This document shows, piece by piece, positions 1 through 9,595 of a stretch of 64,000 nt of DNA. The notes under the pieces were generated by a model, which saw only the letters and a program-made list of their open reading frames with translations, did not search any database and was not told the origin of the DNA. Position numbers and translations under genes: made by a program. Source of the stretch: Caballeronia sp. SBC1 (GTDB lineage Bacteria > Pseudomonadota > Gammaproteobacteria > Burkholderiales > Burkholderiaceae). Location of the stretch: assembly GCF_011493005.1 (NCBI RefSeq), contig NZ_CP049158.1:186001-250000 (forward strand), given 5' to 3'. The stretch's first letter is position 1, and every line of letters starts with the position of its first letter.

Positions 1-1
1 T

Positions 2-958
2 GCCGCGAGGGAAGCTGCGGCCCGTGAAATGGAGGCTCGCGAAGCGGAAGCCCGTGAGGTCGCCGCACGTGAAGCTAGGGCCCGTGAAACGGAGGCTCGC
101 GAAGCGGAAGCCCGTGAAGTCGCCGCACGTGAAGCTAGGGCCCGTGAAACGGAAGCCCGCGAAACGGAAGCCCGCGAAGCAGAAGCCCGCGAAGCAGAAG
201 CACGCGAAGCCGCCGCCCGCGAAGCGCAAGCGCGCGAAGCAGCGACACGCGCATCCAACGAGCACGAAAGCAGAGAGCACGCGGCATCGGTCCAATCGGT
301 TACACCCGAACCAGCAACGAACCATCCAAACGACGCGGATGATCTATCCGCCTACGATGACGAACCGTCGCCGGCTTCCCGCTTCCCGCAGCCGAAATTC
401 CCGCAAGAGGCTATCGAAGCCCTGAGCGCGCTCGATTTCGGTTTGCCGCCCCGTCGCGAGGCGCCTGCATCGTCCGACGTCCATGTCCAGCCGCCGATCC
501 CTGCTGCCCCGACCGAGCACACTGCGCAAAACGAAGCCCCTTTGGCCCCCGCCCCCGCCACACCCCAACCGATCGCCGACCCGGCCGTCTTCGATCGCCA
601 GAACGAGCAGTATCGCCACCCTGAATCGACCACGCCTCCACCATCCGCGAGCGAGCAAATCGAATCCGGCACGGCTGGCGCGGCATCGGTGGCGGGCCTT
701 GGCGCATCGCGTTTCGGTCCCCTGAGTCTCGACTTCGACTTGAACTCGCCCGCAAGCCAGACCGAGCCGCTACCGGCTTTCACCCCCGAGCAAATCTCGA
801 CGATAGCCCGCAACAAGCTCGAACTGGCCGTCGAATACATTGAGCTTGGCGATTTATCCGGGGCGCGCACGTTGCTGCAGGAAGTGATCGAATCGAACGA
901 TCCGGCCACGCGCCAACCCGCAGCCACGCTGTTATCGACGCTGGCGCCGCTGTCCTGA
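2..958 (+). CDS. fimV: FimV/HubP-like protein, C-terminal part (5' end outside window)
   Basis: The frame is open from the left edge, so only the last ~318 residues are seen. The visible N-terminal part is a charged, probably helical tract of E-A-R-rich repeats (about nt 2-270), including a near-perfect 60-bp tandem duplication. It is followed by a Pro/Ala-rich low-complexity linker. The last ~45 residues contain [19 protein letters not shown], matching the short C-terminal domain of FimV/HubP proteins (TPR-like, DLARAYIDMGD type). FimV family members are inner-membrane, peptidoglycan-binding polar organisers. The gene ends one base before truA, the usual beta-proteobacterial asd-fimV-truA arrangement. 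The family call rests on the C-terminal motif and the context; the LysM region is outside the window. Confidence 0.8.
   Translation, partial: AAREAAAREMEAREAEAREVAAREARARETEAREAEAREVAAREARARETEARETEAREAEAREAEAREAAAREAQAREAATRASNEHESREHAASVQSVTPEPATNHPNDADDLSAYDDEPSPASRFPQPKFPQEAIEALSALDFGLPPRREAPASSDVHVQPPIPAAPTEHTAQNEAPLAPAPATPQPIADPAVFDRQNEQYRHPESTTPPPSASEQIESGTAGAASVAGLGASRFGPLSLDFDLNSPASQTEPLPAFTPEQISTIARNKLELAVEYIELGDLSGARTLLQEVIESNDPATRQPAATLLSTLAPLS
31..150 (+). repeat. 60-bp tandem duplication within fimV
   Basis: Bases 31-90 and 91-150 are nearly identical (20 codons each). They encode the E-A-R-E-A-E-A-R type repeat, and shorter 15- to 21-bp degenerate repeats continue to about 270. 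The tract probably varies in length between strains by slippage. Confidence 0.85.
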
Positions 959-959
959 G

Positions 960-1790
960 ATGCCTGTGAAACGTATCGCATTAGGCATCCAGTACGACGG
1001 TTCGGCGTTCAGCGGCTGGCAGACTCAATCGGACGTGCCGACCGTTCAGGACGTTCTCGAACGCGCGTTGGGGAAATTCACGCAGACGCGCGTGCAGACG
1101 GTCGTCGCGGGGCGCACGGATACCGGCGTGCACGCGCTCGGCCAGGTCGTGCATTTCGATACCGAACTCGAGCGCACCGACTTCGCCTGGGTGCGCGGCA
1201 CGAACGCATTCTTGCCGCAGAGCGTCTCGGTCCAGTGGGCGCGTCCGATGCCCGACGACTTCCACGCCCGTTTCGGCGCCTATGAGCGCACCTACTACTA
1301 TGCGCTGTACGTCCACCCCGTCCGTTCGCCGATGATCACCGGCCGCGCCGGCTGGTGCTACGCTTCGCTCGATGCCGCCGCGATGCGCGAAGCTGCGGCC
1401 TGCCTGATCGGCAAGCACGATTTCACCGCGTTCCGCTCGTCCGAGTGCCAGGCGAAGACTCCCGTGAAATACCTGCATCAGATCGATATCGTCGAGCAGG
1501 GCGATTTCATCCACTTCCGGTTTCGGGCGAACGCGTTCTTGCACCACATGGTGCGCAACCTGATGGGGTGTTTTGTCGCCATTGGCCGCGGCAAACATCC
1601 TGCGTCATGGATGGCGGAATTGCTGGAAGCGCGCGATCGCAAACGCGCGGCGCCCACCTTCATGCCCGATGGCCTGTATTTGGCCGAGGTCGGCTATCCT
1701 GAGAACTTCGTGGTGCCCGCGCCGCGTCTGGGGAGCTACCCCTGGAGCGCGGTCTGGCAGGACAACAAAAACGAGACAAAGCATGAGTGA
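960..1790 (+). CDS. truA: tRNA pseudouridine(38-40) synthase TruA
   Basis: 276 aa, the normal family length. It isomerises U38, U39 and U40 in the anticodon stem of many tRNAs. The N-terminus ([17 protein letters not shown]) is the family signature, and the catalytic aspartate is D54 in GRTDTGVHA. The start ATG lies one base after the fimV stop. Its own stop overlaps the trpF start region by 8 bp, so translation of fimV, truA and trpF is likely coupled. Function is secure from motifs and synteny. Confidence 0.97.
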   Translation: MPVKRIALGIQYDGSAFSGWQTQSDVPTVQDVLERALGKFTQTRVQTVVAGRTDTGVHALGQVVHFDTELERTDFAWVRGTNAFLPQSVSVQWARPMPDDFHARFGAYERTYYYALYVHPVRSPMITGRAGWCYASLDAAAMREAAACLIGKHDFTAFRSSECQAKTPVKYLHQIDIVEQGDFIHFRFRANAFLHHMVRNLMGCFVAIGRGKHPASWMAELLEARDRKRAAPTFMPDGLYLAEVGYPENFVVPAPRLGSYPWSAVWQDNKNETKHE

Positions 1791-2484
1791 CGGGATGAGT
1801 AACCGGATGAGTAACGGAGCGAGCAGCGATTTGCGTCGGACGAGAATCAAGCTGTGCGGTTTGTCGAAGACGGAAGACGTCGATACTGCTGTCGCACTCG
1901 GCGCCGATGCCGTGGGTTTTGTGTTCTATCCGCCAAGTCCGCGTTCGGTCAGCGTGGGGCAGGCAGTGGAGCTGGCGGAGCATGTGCCGCCGCTCGTCTC
2001 GGCGGTCGGTTTGTTCGTCAACGCCACGCCGGAATGGATTCGCGAGGTGACGTCGAACGTGCGCTTGTCGTTACTGCAATTCCACGGCGATGAAACCCCG
2101 GCGCAATGCGCAGCGCTCGCTGAAGTGGCCGGTTTGCCGTGGTGGCGGGCTGTGCGGGTAGGGCCTGATGCCACTGCACGCGATTTGGTAGAATCATCTC
2201 TCAATTATTCAGCAGCCAGCGGTTTGCTCCTCGACACCCTTGTCGACGGCTACGGTGGCGGTGGAAAGGTATTCGATTGGTCACTTATCCCAACAGATCT
2301 CGGGCATCGGGCCGTTTTGAGTGGTGGGTTGAACGCGCAAAACGTCCTTGACGCCATCCGGCGCGTACGCCCTTACGCAGTCGATGTCTCTAGCGGCATC
2401 GAAGTAGCGGGGGCGAAGGGCGTGAAAGATCACGCCCGAATGGCGGCGTTTGTACGCGCGGTGCGCGAAGCAGACGCTGGATGA
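1783..2484 (+). CDS. trpF: Phosphoribosylanthranilate isomerase TrpF
   Basis: 233 aa from the first ATG. It converts N-(5-phosphoribosyl)anthranilate to CdRP in tryptophan synthesis. It is a TIM barrel with the catalytic Cys25 in IKLCG, Asp151 in LLLDT, and the phosphate-binding GGL (about 181) and DVSSGIE segments. Three in-frame ATGs (1783, 1795, 1807) head three tandem 12-base units, so the true start is uncertain by up to eight residues. The first overlaps truA by 8 bp. The extra ~16 residues before the barrel are dispensable by comparison with the usual ~205-215 aa. Confidence 0.95.
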   Translation: MSDGMSNRMSNGASSDLRRTRIKLCGLSKTEDVDTAVALGADAVGFVFYPPSPRSVSVGQAVELAEHVPPLVSAVGLFVNATPEWIREVTSNVRLSLLQFHGDETPAQCAALAEVAGLPWWRAVRVGPDATARDLVESSLNYSAASGLLLDTLVDGYGGGGKVFDWSLIPTDLGHRAVLSGGLNAQNVLDAIRRVRPYAVDVSSGIEVAGAKGVKDHARMAAFVRAVREADAG

Positions 2485-2541
2485 TCAAGGTGGAAACGAC
2501 GTGGGCTAGCGCAACGCTTCCACGTACCGAGAGAGTGACAC

Positions 2542-3735
2542 ATGTACAACTTACCAGACGATCGGGGTCATTTCGGCCCATATGGCGGCACATTCGTATC
2601 CGAAACGCTGATCCACGCGCTCGATGAACTCCGCGATGCCTATGCTGAATGCAGCAAGGATCCGGCGTTTATCGCGGAATACGAATACGAGCTGAAGCAC
2701 TACGTCGGCCGTCCGTCGCCGATTTATTATGCCAAACGCTGGAGCGACATGCTCGGTGGCGCGCAAATCTTCCTCAAGCGCGAAGACCTGAATCACACCG
2801 GCGCGCATAAAGTTAATAACGTGATTGGCCAGGCGCTGCTCGCTCGCAAGATGGGCAAGCCGCGCGTGATTGCGGAAACCGGCGCGGGACAGCATGGCGT
2901 TGCCACGGCGACTATTGCCGCGCGTTTCGGCATGGAATGCGTGGTCTACATGGGCTCGGAAGACGTGCGACGCCAGGCGGCGAACGTGTACCGCATGAAG
3001 CTGCTCGGCGCGACGGTCGTGCCGGTCGAATCCGGCTCAAAGACGCTGAAAGACGCGCTCAATGAAGCCATGCGCGACTGGGTAACGAACGTGGAGAACA
3101 CGTTCTACATCATTGGCACGGTGGCGGGGCCGCATCCTTATCCCATGATGGTGCGCGACTTCCAGCGGGTGATAGGCGATGAATGTAAGGTCCAGATGCC
3201 TGAAATGACAGGCCGCCAGCCGGACGCGGTGATCGCGTGTGTTGGCGGTGGATCGAATGCGATGGGCATCTTTTATCCGTATATCGAAGATAAAGATGTG
3301 AAGCTGATCGGCGTGGAAGCGGCCGGTGATGGCATCAGCACGGGACGTCACGCGGCGTCGCTGATCGGCGGAAGTCCGGGCGTTCTGCACGGTAACCGTA
3401 CGTATCTTCTTCAAGACGAAAACGGCCAGATCATCGAAACGCATTCGATTTCAGCAGGGCTGGATTATCCCGGCGTCGGCCCGGAACACGCGTGGCTGAA
3501 GGATGCGGGCCGCGCCGAGTACGTGGGCATTACCGACGAAGAAGCGCTGAAGGGATTCCACGATTGCTGCCGGATCGAAGGGATCATTCCCGCGCTGGAG
3601 TCGAGCCACGCGCTCGCGTACGCCGCGAAGCTCGCGCCCACGTTGCCGAAAGACAAGCTGCTGCTCGTCAATCTTTCGGGCCGTGGCGACAAGGACATGC
3701 ATACGGTCGCCGAGCGCACCGGCATCACGTTCTGA
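2542..3735 (+). CDS. trpB: Tryptophan synthase beta chain TrpB
   Basis: 397 aa, typical length. It condenses indole with L-serine using PLP. Lys90 in HTGAHKVNN is the Schiff-base lysine, and GGGSNAMG binds the PLP phosphate. It works as an alpha2-beta2 complex with TrpA, which is encoded ~1 kb downstream after an inserted DNA methyltransferase gene. The purine-rich GAGAGAGTG just upstream of ATG 2542 serves as ribosome site. Confidence 0.98.
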   Translation: MYNLPDDRGHFGPYGGTFVSETLIHALDELRDAYAECSKDPAFIAEYEYELKHYVGRPSPIYYAKRWSDMLGGAQIFLKREDLNHTGAHKVNNVIGQALLARKMGKPRVIAETGAGQHGVATATIAARFGMECVVYMGSEDVRRQAANVYRMKLLGATVVPVESGSKTLKDALNEAMRDWVTNVENTFYIIGTVAGPHPYPMMVRDFQRVIGDECKVQMPEMTGRQPDAVIACVGGGSNAMGIFYPYIEDKDVKLIGVEAAGDGISTGRHAASLIGGSPGVLHGNRTYLLQDENGQIIETHSISAGLDYPGVGPEHAWLKDAGRAEYVGITDEEALKGFHDCCRIEGIIPALESSHALAYAAKLAPTLPKDKLLLVNLSGRGDKDMHTVAERTGITF

Positions 3736-3746
3736 GCCCGCAACCG

Positions 3747-4631
3747 ATGCGCGATGAAATCGATCATGCAAGTGCGCACGGCGTCGCCGGTAGTGAAGTC
3801 CATGGCGGCATTGAGCGCGGTATCCACTTGCACCACCGCGATTTCCTGACCGATGCAGCGAACCTCCCGGACGGCTCGATCGACCTGATCGTGGCCGATC
3901 CGCCATACGGGCTGGGCAAGGATTACGGCAACGACTCGGACATGCGTTCGGGCGATGCCTTCCTTGACTGGACCTACGGCTGGCTTGAGCTGGCGATTCC
4001 GAAGCTCAAGCCAAGCGGTTCGCTTTACATTTTTTGCACGTGGCAATATGCGCCGGAGATCTTCGTGTTCCTCAAGCGCCGCCTCACCATGGTCAACGAG
4101 ATCGTGTGGGACCGGCGCGTGCCGAGCATGGGCGGAACGGTGCGTAGATATACGTCTGTGCACGACAACATCGGTTATTTCGCGGTATCGAAGGATTACT
4201 TCTTCGATCTCGATCCCATCCGCATCCCCTACGACGCAGTGACGAAGAAAGCGCGTTCGCGCAAATTGTTCGAAGGCAGCAAGTGGCTGGAGCTGGGTTA
4301 CAACCCGAAGGACGTATGGTCGGTGTCGCGACTGCACAGGCAACACGCCGAGCGCGTCGACCATCCGACGCAAAAGCCGCTTGAGATCATTGAGCGGATG
4401 GTCTTGGCGAGTTGTCCGCGTGGCGGGCGCGTGCTCGATCCGTTCATGGGCAGCGGCACGACTGCGGTCGCGTGTGCACGTCATGGGCGCGAGTTCATTG
4501 GCTACGAGATCAACGCCGACTATCACGCAATCGCCGAAAAGCGGGTCGCGGAGACGCGTTCCGTCGGAGTCCGGGTTGAGCCGAAGACCGAGGCCACGAT
4601 TACTGCTACTGACCAAGCGAACGCCGCCTAA
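3747..4631 (+). CDS. Orphan DNA methyltransferase (beta-class, N6-adenine or N4-cytosine) in the trp operon
   Basis: 294 aa from ATG 3747, 11 bp after the trpB stop. Motif IV DPPY (residues 51-54) precedes the SAM motif DPFMGSGTT (231-239), the order of beta-class amino-methyltransferases. HPTQKP (206-211) is the usual motif before the SAM loop. DPPY favours N6-adenine. No restriction endonuclease lies nearby, so it is probably a solitary regulatory methylase co-transcribed with trpB and trpA. I recall that the trp-linked orphan methylase of B. cenocepacia was reported to modify GTWWAC; that is memory and needs checking. Specificity cannot be read from the sequence. Confidence 0.92.
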   Translation: MRDEIDHASAHGVAGSEVHGGIERGIHLHHRDFLTDAANLPDGSIDLIVADPPYGLGKDYGNDSDMRSGDAFLDWTYGWLELAIPKLKPSGSLYIFCTWQYAPEIFVFLKRRLTMVNEIVWDRRVPSMGGTVRRYTSVHDNIGYFAVSKDYFFDLDPIRIPYDAVTKKARSRKLFEGSKWLELGYNPKDVWSVSRLHRQHAERVDHPTQKPLEIIERMVLASCPRGGRVLDPFMGSGTTAVACARHGREFIGYEINADYHAIAEKRVAETRSVGVRVEPKTEATITATDQANAA

Positions 4632-4695
4632 CACTCCGCGAAGTCACTGCTAAAAAACGCTAAAAGGCGCGGATTTCGCGCAAAGAGATTAACTC

Positions 4696-5499
4696 ATGTC
4701 CCGTATTAAAAGCACATTTGCGGCGTTGGCCGAGCAGGGCAAGAAAGGTCTGATCCCGTTCATTACGGCTGGCGATCCGAACCCCGAGCAAACCGTCGAA
4801 TTCATGCACGCGCTCGCCAAGGGCGGCGCGGACGTCATCGAACTGGGCGTGCCTTTTTCCGATCCGATGGCCGATGGTCCCGTGATCCAACGCTCGTCAG
4901 AACGTGCGTTGGCCAAGGGCGTATCGCTGAAACGCGTGCTCGCCGACGTTGCACGCTTCCGCGAGACCAACACCACCACGCCGGTGGTCCTGATGGGTTA
5001 CGCGAATCCGATCGAACGGATGGGCACCGATGCCTTCGCCAAAGCGGCGAAGGACGCGGGTGTGGATGGCATTCTGGTCGTCGATTACCCACCTGAAGAG
5101 TCGGTGGAATTCAGTGAATCGATGCGTGCCGCCGGCATCGACCCGATCTTCCTGCTTGCACCCACCTCGACCGATGAACGCATTGCCGCGGTCGGCAAAG
5201 TGGCGAGCGGGTATGTGTATTACGTGTCGCTGAAAGGCGTGACTGGTTCGGCAAATCTGGACGTGGCCAGCATCGCGAGTAAAATCCCGGCGATCAAGGC
5301 GCATGTTGCGTTGCCGGTGGGGGTGGGTTTTGGCATCCGCGACGCTGTGTCGGCGAGGCTGGTGGCCGATGTATCGGATGCCGTGGTGATTGGCAGCCGT
5401 CTCGTGCAACTGCTCGAAGAAGCGCCGCCCGAGAAGGCGGCGGAGATGCTGACGAGCTTTATTGCCGAAATTCGCTCTGCGCTCGATTCTGCAAAATAA
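4696..5499 (+). CDS. trpA: Tryptophan synthase alpha chain TrpA
   Basis: 267 aa. It cleaves indole-3-glycerol phosphate to indole and G3P, passing indole to TrpB. Catalytic Glu49 (VIELG) and Asp60 (SDPMADGP) are present, and the C-terminal GFGIRDA phosphate loop is intact. It begins 64 bp after the methyltransferase stop, preceded by AAAGAGATTAACTC. The gap holds a small GC-rich hairpin (around 4667-4680) but no clear terminator, so co-transcription with trpB and the methylase is likely. Confidence 0.98.
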   Translation: MSRIKSTFAALAEQGKKGLIPFITAGDPNPEQTVEFMHALAKGGADVIELGVPFSDPMADGPVIQRSSERALAKGVSLKRVLADVARFRETNTTTPVVLMGYANPIERMGTDAFAKAAKDAGVDGILVVDYPPEESVEFSESMRAAGIDPIFLLAPTSTDERIAAVGKVASGYVYYVSLKGVTGSANLDVASIASKIPAIKAHVALPVGVGFGIRDAVSARLVADVSDAVVIGSRLVQLLEEAPPEKAAEMLTSFIAEIRSALDSAK

Positions 5500-5578
5500 C
5501 CCGTTATTGCGGCCGGAAGGGATTAAAAACCCGCTTCAAACGGGCCGCAAAACACGTGAAAACAGGGAAGGACATACG

Positions 5579-6451
5579 ATGAGCTGGCTCGACAAACTGT
5601 TACCGCCGAAGATCAAGCAAACCGATCCGAAAAGCCGCAAGGGGATTCCGGAAGGGCTGTGGATCAAGTGCCCTTCGTGCGAAGCGGTGCTCTACCGCAA
5701 CGACGTCGAGGCGAATCTGCATGTCTGCCCGAAATGCAGCCATCACATGCGGATTGGCGCACGCGAACGGCTTGACGGGTTACTCGATCCGGAAGGCCGT
5801 TACGAAATCGGCCAGGAAATCCTGCCCGTCGACGCACTGAAGTTCAAGGACAGCCGGAAGTACCCGGACCGCCTGAAAGAGGCAATGGAAGATACGGACG
5901 AAACCGACGCCATGGTCGTCATGGGCGGCGCGATCCACACCATTCCGGTCGTGACCGCGTGCTTTGAGTTCTCGTTCATGGGCGGTTCGATGGGCTCGGT
6001 GGTCGGCGAACGTTTTGCCCGCGGCGCGCGTAACGCGCTCGAGCAGCGCACGCCGTTTATCTGTTTCACGGCATCGGGCGGCGCGCGGATGCAGGAAAGC
6101 CTGCTCTCGCTGATGCAAATGGCCAAGACCACGGCCATGCTCACGAAGCTGGCCGAAGCCAAGCTGCCGTTCATCTCCGTTCTGACTGATCCGACCATGG
6201 GCGGCGTGTCCGCCAGTTTCGCGTTCCTGGGCGACGTGGTGATCGCGGAACCGAAGGCGCTGATTGGTTTTGCGGGTCCGCGCGTGATTGAACAAACGGT
6301 GCGCGAGAAGCTACCGGAAGGATTCCAGCGTTCGGAATTCCTGATCCAGAAGGGCGCGATCGACATGATTGTGGATCGCCGCAAGATGCGTGAAGAAATT
6401 GCGCGTCTGATTGCATTGCTGACGCTGCAACCGGCTGATGCGGTCGCCTGA
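5579..6451 (+). CDS. accD: Acetyl-CoA carboxylase carboxyltransferase beta subunit AccD
   Basis: 290 aa from ATG 5579 (AGGGAAGGACATACG upstream). It pairs with AccA to transfer carboxyl from carboxybiotin to acetyl-CoA, the first committed step of fatty-acid synthesis. The N-terminal zinc ribbon has Cys31, 34, 50 and 53 (CPSC...CPKC), followed by the crotonase-fold carboxyltransferase domain with GGARMQES and [10 protein letters not shown]. The reading frame is open upstream to 5462 inside trpA, but the ATG with its ribosome site and the family N-terminus MSWLDKL fix the start. Confidence 0.97.
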   Translation: MSWLDKLLPPKIKQTDPKSRKGIPEGLWIKCPSCEAVLYRNDVEANLHVCPKCSHHMRIGARERLDGLLDPEGRYEIGQEILPVDALKFKDSRKYPDRLKEAMEDTDETDAMVVMGGAIHTIPVVTACFEFSFMGGSMGSVVGERFARGARNALEQRTPFICFTASGGARMQESLLSLMQMAKTTAMLTKLAEAKLPFISVLTDPTMGGVSASFAFLGDVVIAEPKALIGFAGPRVIEQTVREKLPEGFQRSEFLIQKGAIDMIVDRRKMREEIARLIALLTLQPADAVA

Positions 6452-6531
6452 GGCACGGTTTTCAAGCGCCTGTTGCGCTTCGACCGCTTGGAGCGAGTTG
6501 GGCTGCAGGCGTTAAACGATGGCGGCCCAGG

Positions 6532-6573
6532 CGCCGCGCGCGAACCCGCCGAGGGTCGTGCGCGGCGTTTTTG
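6532..6573 (+). terminator. Intrinsic terminator between accD and folC
   Basis: CGCCGCGCGCG (6532-6542) pairs with CGTGCGCGGCG (6557-6567), an 11-bp stem with one G-T pair, followed by TTTTTG. It lies 80 bp after the accD stop and would separate the trp/accD transcript from folC, at least in part. Confidence 0.75.
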
Positions 6574-6638
6574 TTTGGTTTGGGCGCTTCGCTTCTTTCA
6601 CTATTTTGCGGGCTTTGGCCGGCGAGCACGATCACTTC

Positions 6639-7973
6639 ATGGCGACTTCATCGACCCCCTCACCGTTCACCTTCCCCACCCTCGACGCGTGGCTGACTCA
6701 CCTGGAATCGGCACATCCTGTCGGCATCGACATGGGTTTGACGCGCATCAGCCAAGTGCGCGACGCTCTGGGACTAACGTTCAAATGCCCCGTGATTACG
6801 GTCGGCGGAACGAACGGCAAGGGCTCGACCTGCGCGATCATCGAAACCATCCTGGTTCGCGCGGGGTATCGCGTGGGCTGTCATACGTCGCCGCATCTGC
6901 TCGACTTCAATGAGCGCGCGCGGCTAAACGGCGCTGATGCCACGAACGATGAGCTGCTCGAGCATTTCGAGGCGGTCGAACAGGCGCGCATGAGCCTCGC
7001 CGATCCGGTCTCGCTGACCTATTTCGAATTCACCACGCTGGCAATCATGCGGTTGTTCGCATCGCGTGATTTGGACGCCGTGATTCTTGAAGTGGGGTTG
7101 GGCGGCCGTCTGGACGCCGTCAATATTATCGATACCGATTGCGCGATCGTCACCAGCATCGACATCGACCACACGGAGTATCTGGGCGATACCCGCGAGA
7201 AAATCGGCTTCGAGAAAGCCGGGATTTTCCGCCCGAACACACCCGCCATTTGTGGCGATCCCTCGCCCCCGCAGTCATTGATCGACCATGCGAAGGCTAT
7301 CGGCGCGGATCTGTGGCTGGTCGGCCGTGATTTCCGCTACGAAGCGCAGGGCGGCAACGAACGCCAGCAGTGGAGTTATATCGGCCGGACGCAGCGGCGC
7401 TCGGCGCTCGCTTACCCGGCTTTGCGCGGCGCGAATCAACTGATCAATACATCGGCGGCGCTGGCCGCGCTCGAAGCGCTGCGGGACCGCATTCCCGTGT
7501 CCGCACAGGATATCCGGCTGGGACTTGCGAACGTCGAGTTGCCGGGGCGCTTCCAAGTGGTGCCGGGCAAGCCGCAAGTGATCCTCGATGTCGCTCACAA
7601 CCCGCACGCCGCGGCCGTTTTGGCTCAGAATCTCGGCAACATGGGCTTTTTCCCCTACACGTACGCGGTCTTCGGCGCGATGGGCGACAAGGACATCGCC
7701 GGGGTCGTGGAGCATTTGAAGGGCGAGATCGATCATTGGAACGTGACCGCCCTTCCAACACCGCGCGCCGCGTCTTCGGCCATGCTGGAAAGCGTTTTAC
7801 GCCACGCCGGCGTCAACGACAGTAGTGACAGCAGCGTTACACAATTCAACAATCCGGCCGACGCTTTTCAAGATGCGTTAAAGCGAGCGTCCGAAAATGA
7901 TAGAATTTTGGTTTTCGGCAGTTTCCATACGGTGGCCGGCGTAATGGCTTATCGTAAATCGCAGCGTCATTGA
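6639..7973 (+). CDS. folC: Dihydrofolate synthase/folylpolyglutamate synthase FolC
   Basis: 444 aa from ATG 6639. It is an ATP-dependent Mur-ligase-family enzyme adding glutamate to dihydropteroate and folates. It has the P-loop GGTNGKGST (residues 56-64), a family segment around EVGLGGRLDAVN, and a C-terminal domain with ILDVAHNPHAA. An upstream in-frame start at 6519 exists, but it lies inside the terminator hairpin, so 6639 is preferred. It ends 35 bp before the SPOR gene. Confidence 0.95.
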   Translation: MATSSTPSPFTFPTLDAWLTHLESAHPVGIDMGLTRISQVRDALGLTFKCPVITVGGTNGKGSTCAIIETILVRAGYRVGCHTSPHLLDFNERARLNGADATNDELLEHFEAVEQARMSLADPVSLTYFEFTTLAIMRLFASRDLDAVILEVGLGGRLDAVNIIDTDCAIVTSIDIDHTEYLGDTREKIGFEKAGIFRPNTPAICGDPSPPQSLIDHAKAIGADLWLVGRDFRYEAQGGNERQQWSYIGRTQRRSALAYPALRGANQLINTSAALAALEALRDRIPVSAQDIRLGLANVELPGRFQVVPGKPQVILDVAHNPHAAAVLAQNLGNMGFFPYTYAVFGAMGDKDIAGVVEHLKGEIDHWNVTALPTPRAASSAMLESVLRHAGVNDSSDSSVTQFNNPADAFQDALKRASENDRILVFGSFHTVAGVMAYRKSQRH

Positions 7974-8008
7974 ACGGACGGCCGGCCAGCCTCTCGCACA
8001 AGCCAACC

Positions 8009-8902
8009 ATGTCCTTTTTCTCGTTCGGCAAGAAAGACGACGCGCCCTCAGGTCGCGACACATACTCCGACTCCCCGCGCGGCTCGCGTCAAACCGTGCG
8101 TACCGAACGCCGGACGCGCCGCAGCGACCGTCCTGAAGCCGACGCCATGATGCTCGACCCCACCCTGCCCGAAAAGCAGCGTGCGCGGCGGCGTCTGGTC
8201 GGCGCGCTCGCGCTGGTCGCGGCGGCGGTGATCATCCTGCCAATGGTGCTGGATTCGCATCCGAAGCCCGTCACCGACGACATCTCAATCGATATCCCGG
8301 CACGCCCGGCCGCGCCTTTGCCCAAGACAAGTCACAACGACGCGACGGATGCCGGCGCGGTTGATTCGTCAGCAGATACGCAAGCCGGAGTAGCGCCGGA
8401 TGGTCCTGCAGCGGCCACGGACAATGCGGCGGCGGTAGCTTCAAAACCCGCTTTAAAGCCCGACTCGAAGCAAGCCTCTAAACCAGTGGAAACGCAAACG
8501 CAGGCCAAGGCCGCCGAGGCGCAGCCCGAAGCGAAGCCGGCGGCACCGCCGTCCGCGGTGACGAACGCCCAGGCCTCCAAGCCCGCGGCGCAAGCGCCCG
8601 CACCCGTTACGGCAGCCACGCCGAAACCGAACACACCAGCCTCCCCGGCGGGAAGTCGTTTCGTGGTCCAGATCGGCACCTTCGATGACGACACTGCAGC
8701 CCAAGGCTGGGTGACCAAGTTGAAGGCGGCGGGAGTGCCCGCATATATCGAACATCGGAAACAGGCTGACGGCACCACTCGCACGCTGTTGCGTGCCGGA
8801 CCGTTCGCCGACCGGACGGCTGCATCGGCGGCGCTGGTCAAGGTTCGGCAGGCCGGACTGGGCGGCGGCAACGGCGGCAGCAATAGCGCGTCAGCGAACT
8901 AG
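8009..8902 (+). CDS. SPOR-domain inner-membrane protein (DedD-like)
   Basis: 297 aa from ATG 8009. A charged cytoplasmic segment is followed by a single transmembrane helix near residues 61-80 (RRLVGALALVAAAVIILPMV), a long Ala/Pro/Lys-rich periplasmic linker, and a C-terminal SPOR domain (about 218-290, starting SRFVVQIGTF). SPOR domains bind denuded septal peptidoglycan, so a role in cell division like DedD is likely. Its place between folC and cvpA matches dedD of gamma-proteobacteria. An in-frame TTG at 7970 overlapping the folC stop is a less likely start. Confidence 0.9.
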   Translation: MSFFSFGKKDDAPSGRDTYSDSPRGSRQTVRTERRTRRSDRPEADAMMLDPTLPEKQRARRRLVGALALVAAAVIILPMVLDSHPKPVTDDISIDIPARPAAPLPKTSHNDATDAGAVDSSADTQAGVAPDGPAAATDNAAAVASKPALKPDSKQASKPVETQTQAKAAEAQPEAKPAAPPSAVTNAQASKPAAQAPAPVTAATPKPNTPASPAGSRFVVQIGTFDDDTAAQGWVTKLKAAGVPAYIEHRKQADGTTRTLLRAGPFADRTAASAALVKVRQAGLGGGNGGSNSASAN

Positions 8903-8908
8903 CTGTAG

Positions 8909-9445
8909 ATGTTTACGAGTTTCGACTACGCGGTGATGGCCGTGATCGGCCTCTCCGCGCTGCGCGGCATGTGGCGCGGCTTGCTGGCCGAAGTGTTCGG
9001 CCTGATTGGCTGGATCGCCGCGCTGTTGATCGCAGGGCGTTTTGTTGGTTTGGTCGTGCCTTACATTCCGGCGAACTGGCCGGGCGGGGCGCTGACGCAG
9101 TGGCTGATTGCGTTTTTGCTGATTGTCGCGGGTGTGCTGGTGGTATCAAGTGTGGCTGGCGCGTTGTTGACGCGTGTGACCGAAGTGGTCGGGCTGCGCG
9201 GTATCGACCGGTCGCTTGGACTTTTATTCGGCCTCGTGAGAGGGGCCATTCTGGTAGTGATCCTGGTCGCCCTCGCGGGCTTGACCGAACTGCCGCAACA
9301 CGATTTCTGGCGTAACGCGTTGTTCCGGCCCGCGGCCGAACAAGGCGTGCGAGAACTGAAACCGCTGCTTCCCGATACGCTCGCCGCGTACCTGCGCACC
9401 ACGCCGGACGGCCCGCAAGATCCGCCCGCCACGCCTGCGCAATGA
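8909..9445 (+). CDS. cvpA: CvpA family membrane protein
   Basis: 178 aa with four hydrophobic segments (roughly residues 5-22, 28-48, 60-85, 103-123). The family was first described as needed for colicin V production; its biochemical role is unclear, though it has been linked to envelope stress tolerance. It starts 6 bp after the SPOR gene stop and lies upstream of purF, the classical arrangement. Confidence 0.93.
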   Translation: MFTSFDYAVMAVIGLSALRGMWRGLLAEVFGLIGWIAALLIAGRFVGLVVPYIPANWPGGALTQWLIAFLLIVAGVLVVSSVAGALLTRVTEVVGLRGIDRSLGLLFGLVRGAILVVILVALAGLTELPQHDFWRNALFRPAAEQGVRELKPLLPDTLAAYLRTTPDGPQDPPATPAQ

Positions 9446-9595
9446 CGTCCTGGCCCGCTACCCGAGAATCCCGCGACGGCTCGGCGCAACACCCTGCAGT
9501 GTGATCACCCCGCGAGGGGCCGCCTGCATTCGTTGCACCGATATGCCTTGTGGACCCGCTTTTGGACCCGTTTCGACTCTTTGAAGGACCATGCC

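Noticed and set aside
24..425. Basic Lys/Arg/Pro repeat protein in the frame next to fimV
   Set aside because: It is the out-of-frame reading of the fimV repeat tract and has no independent support.
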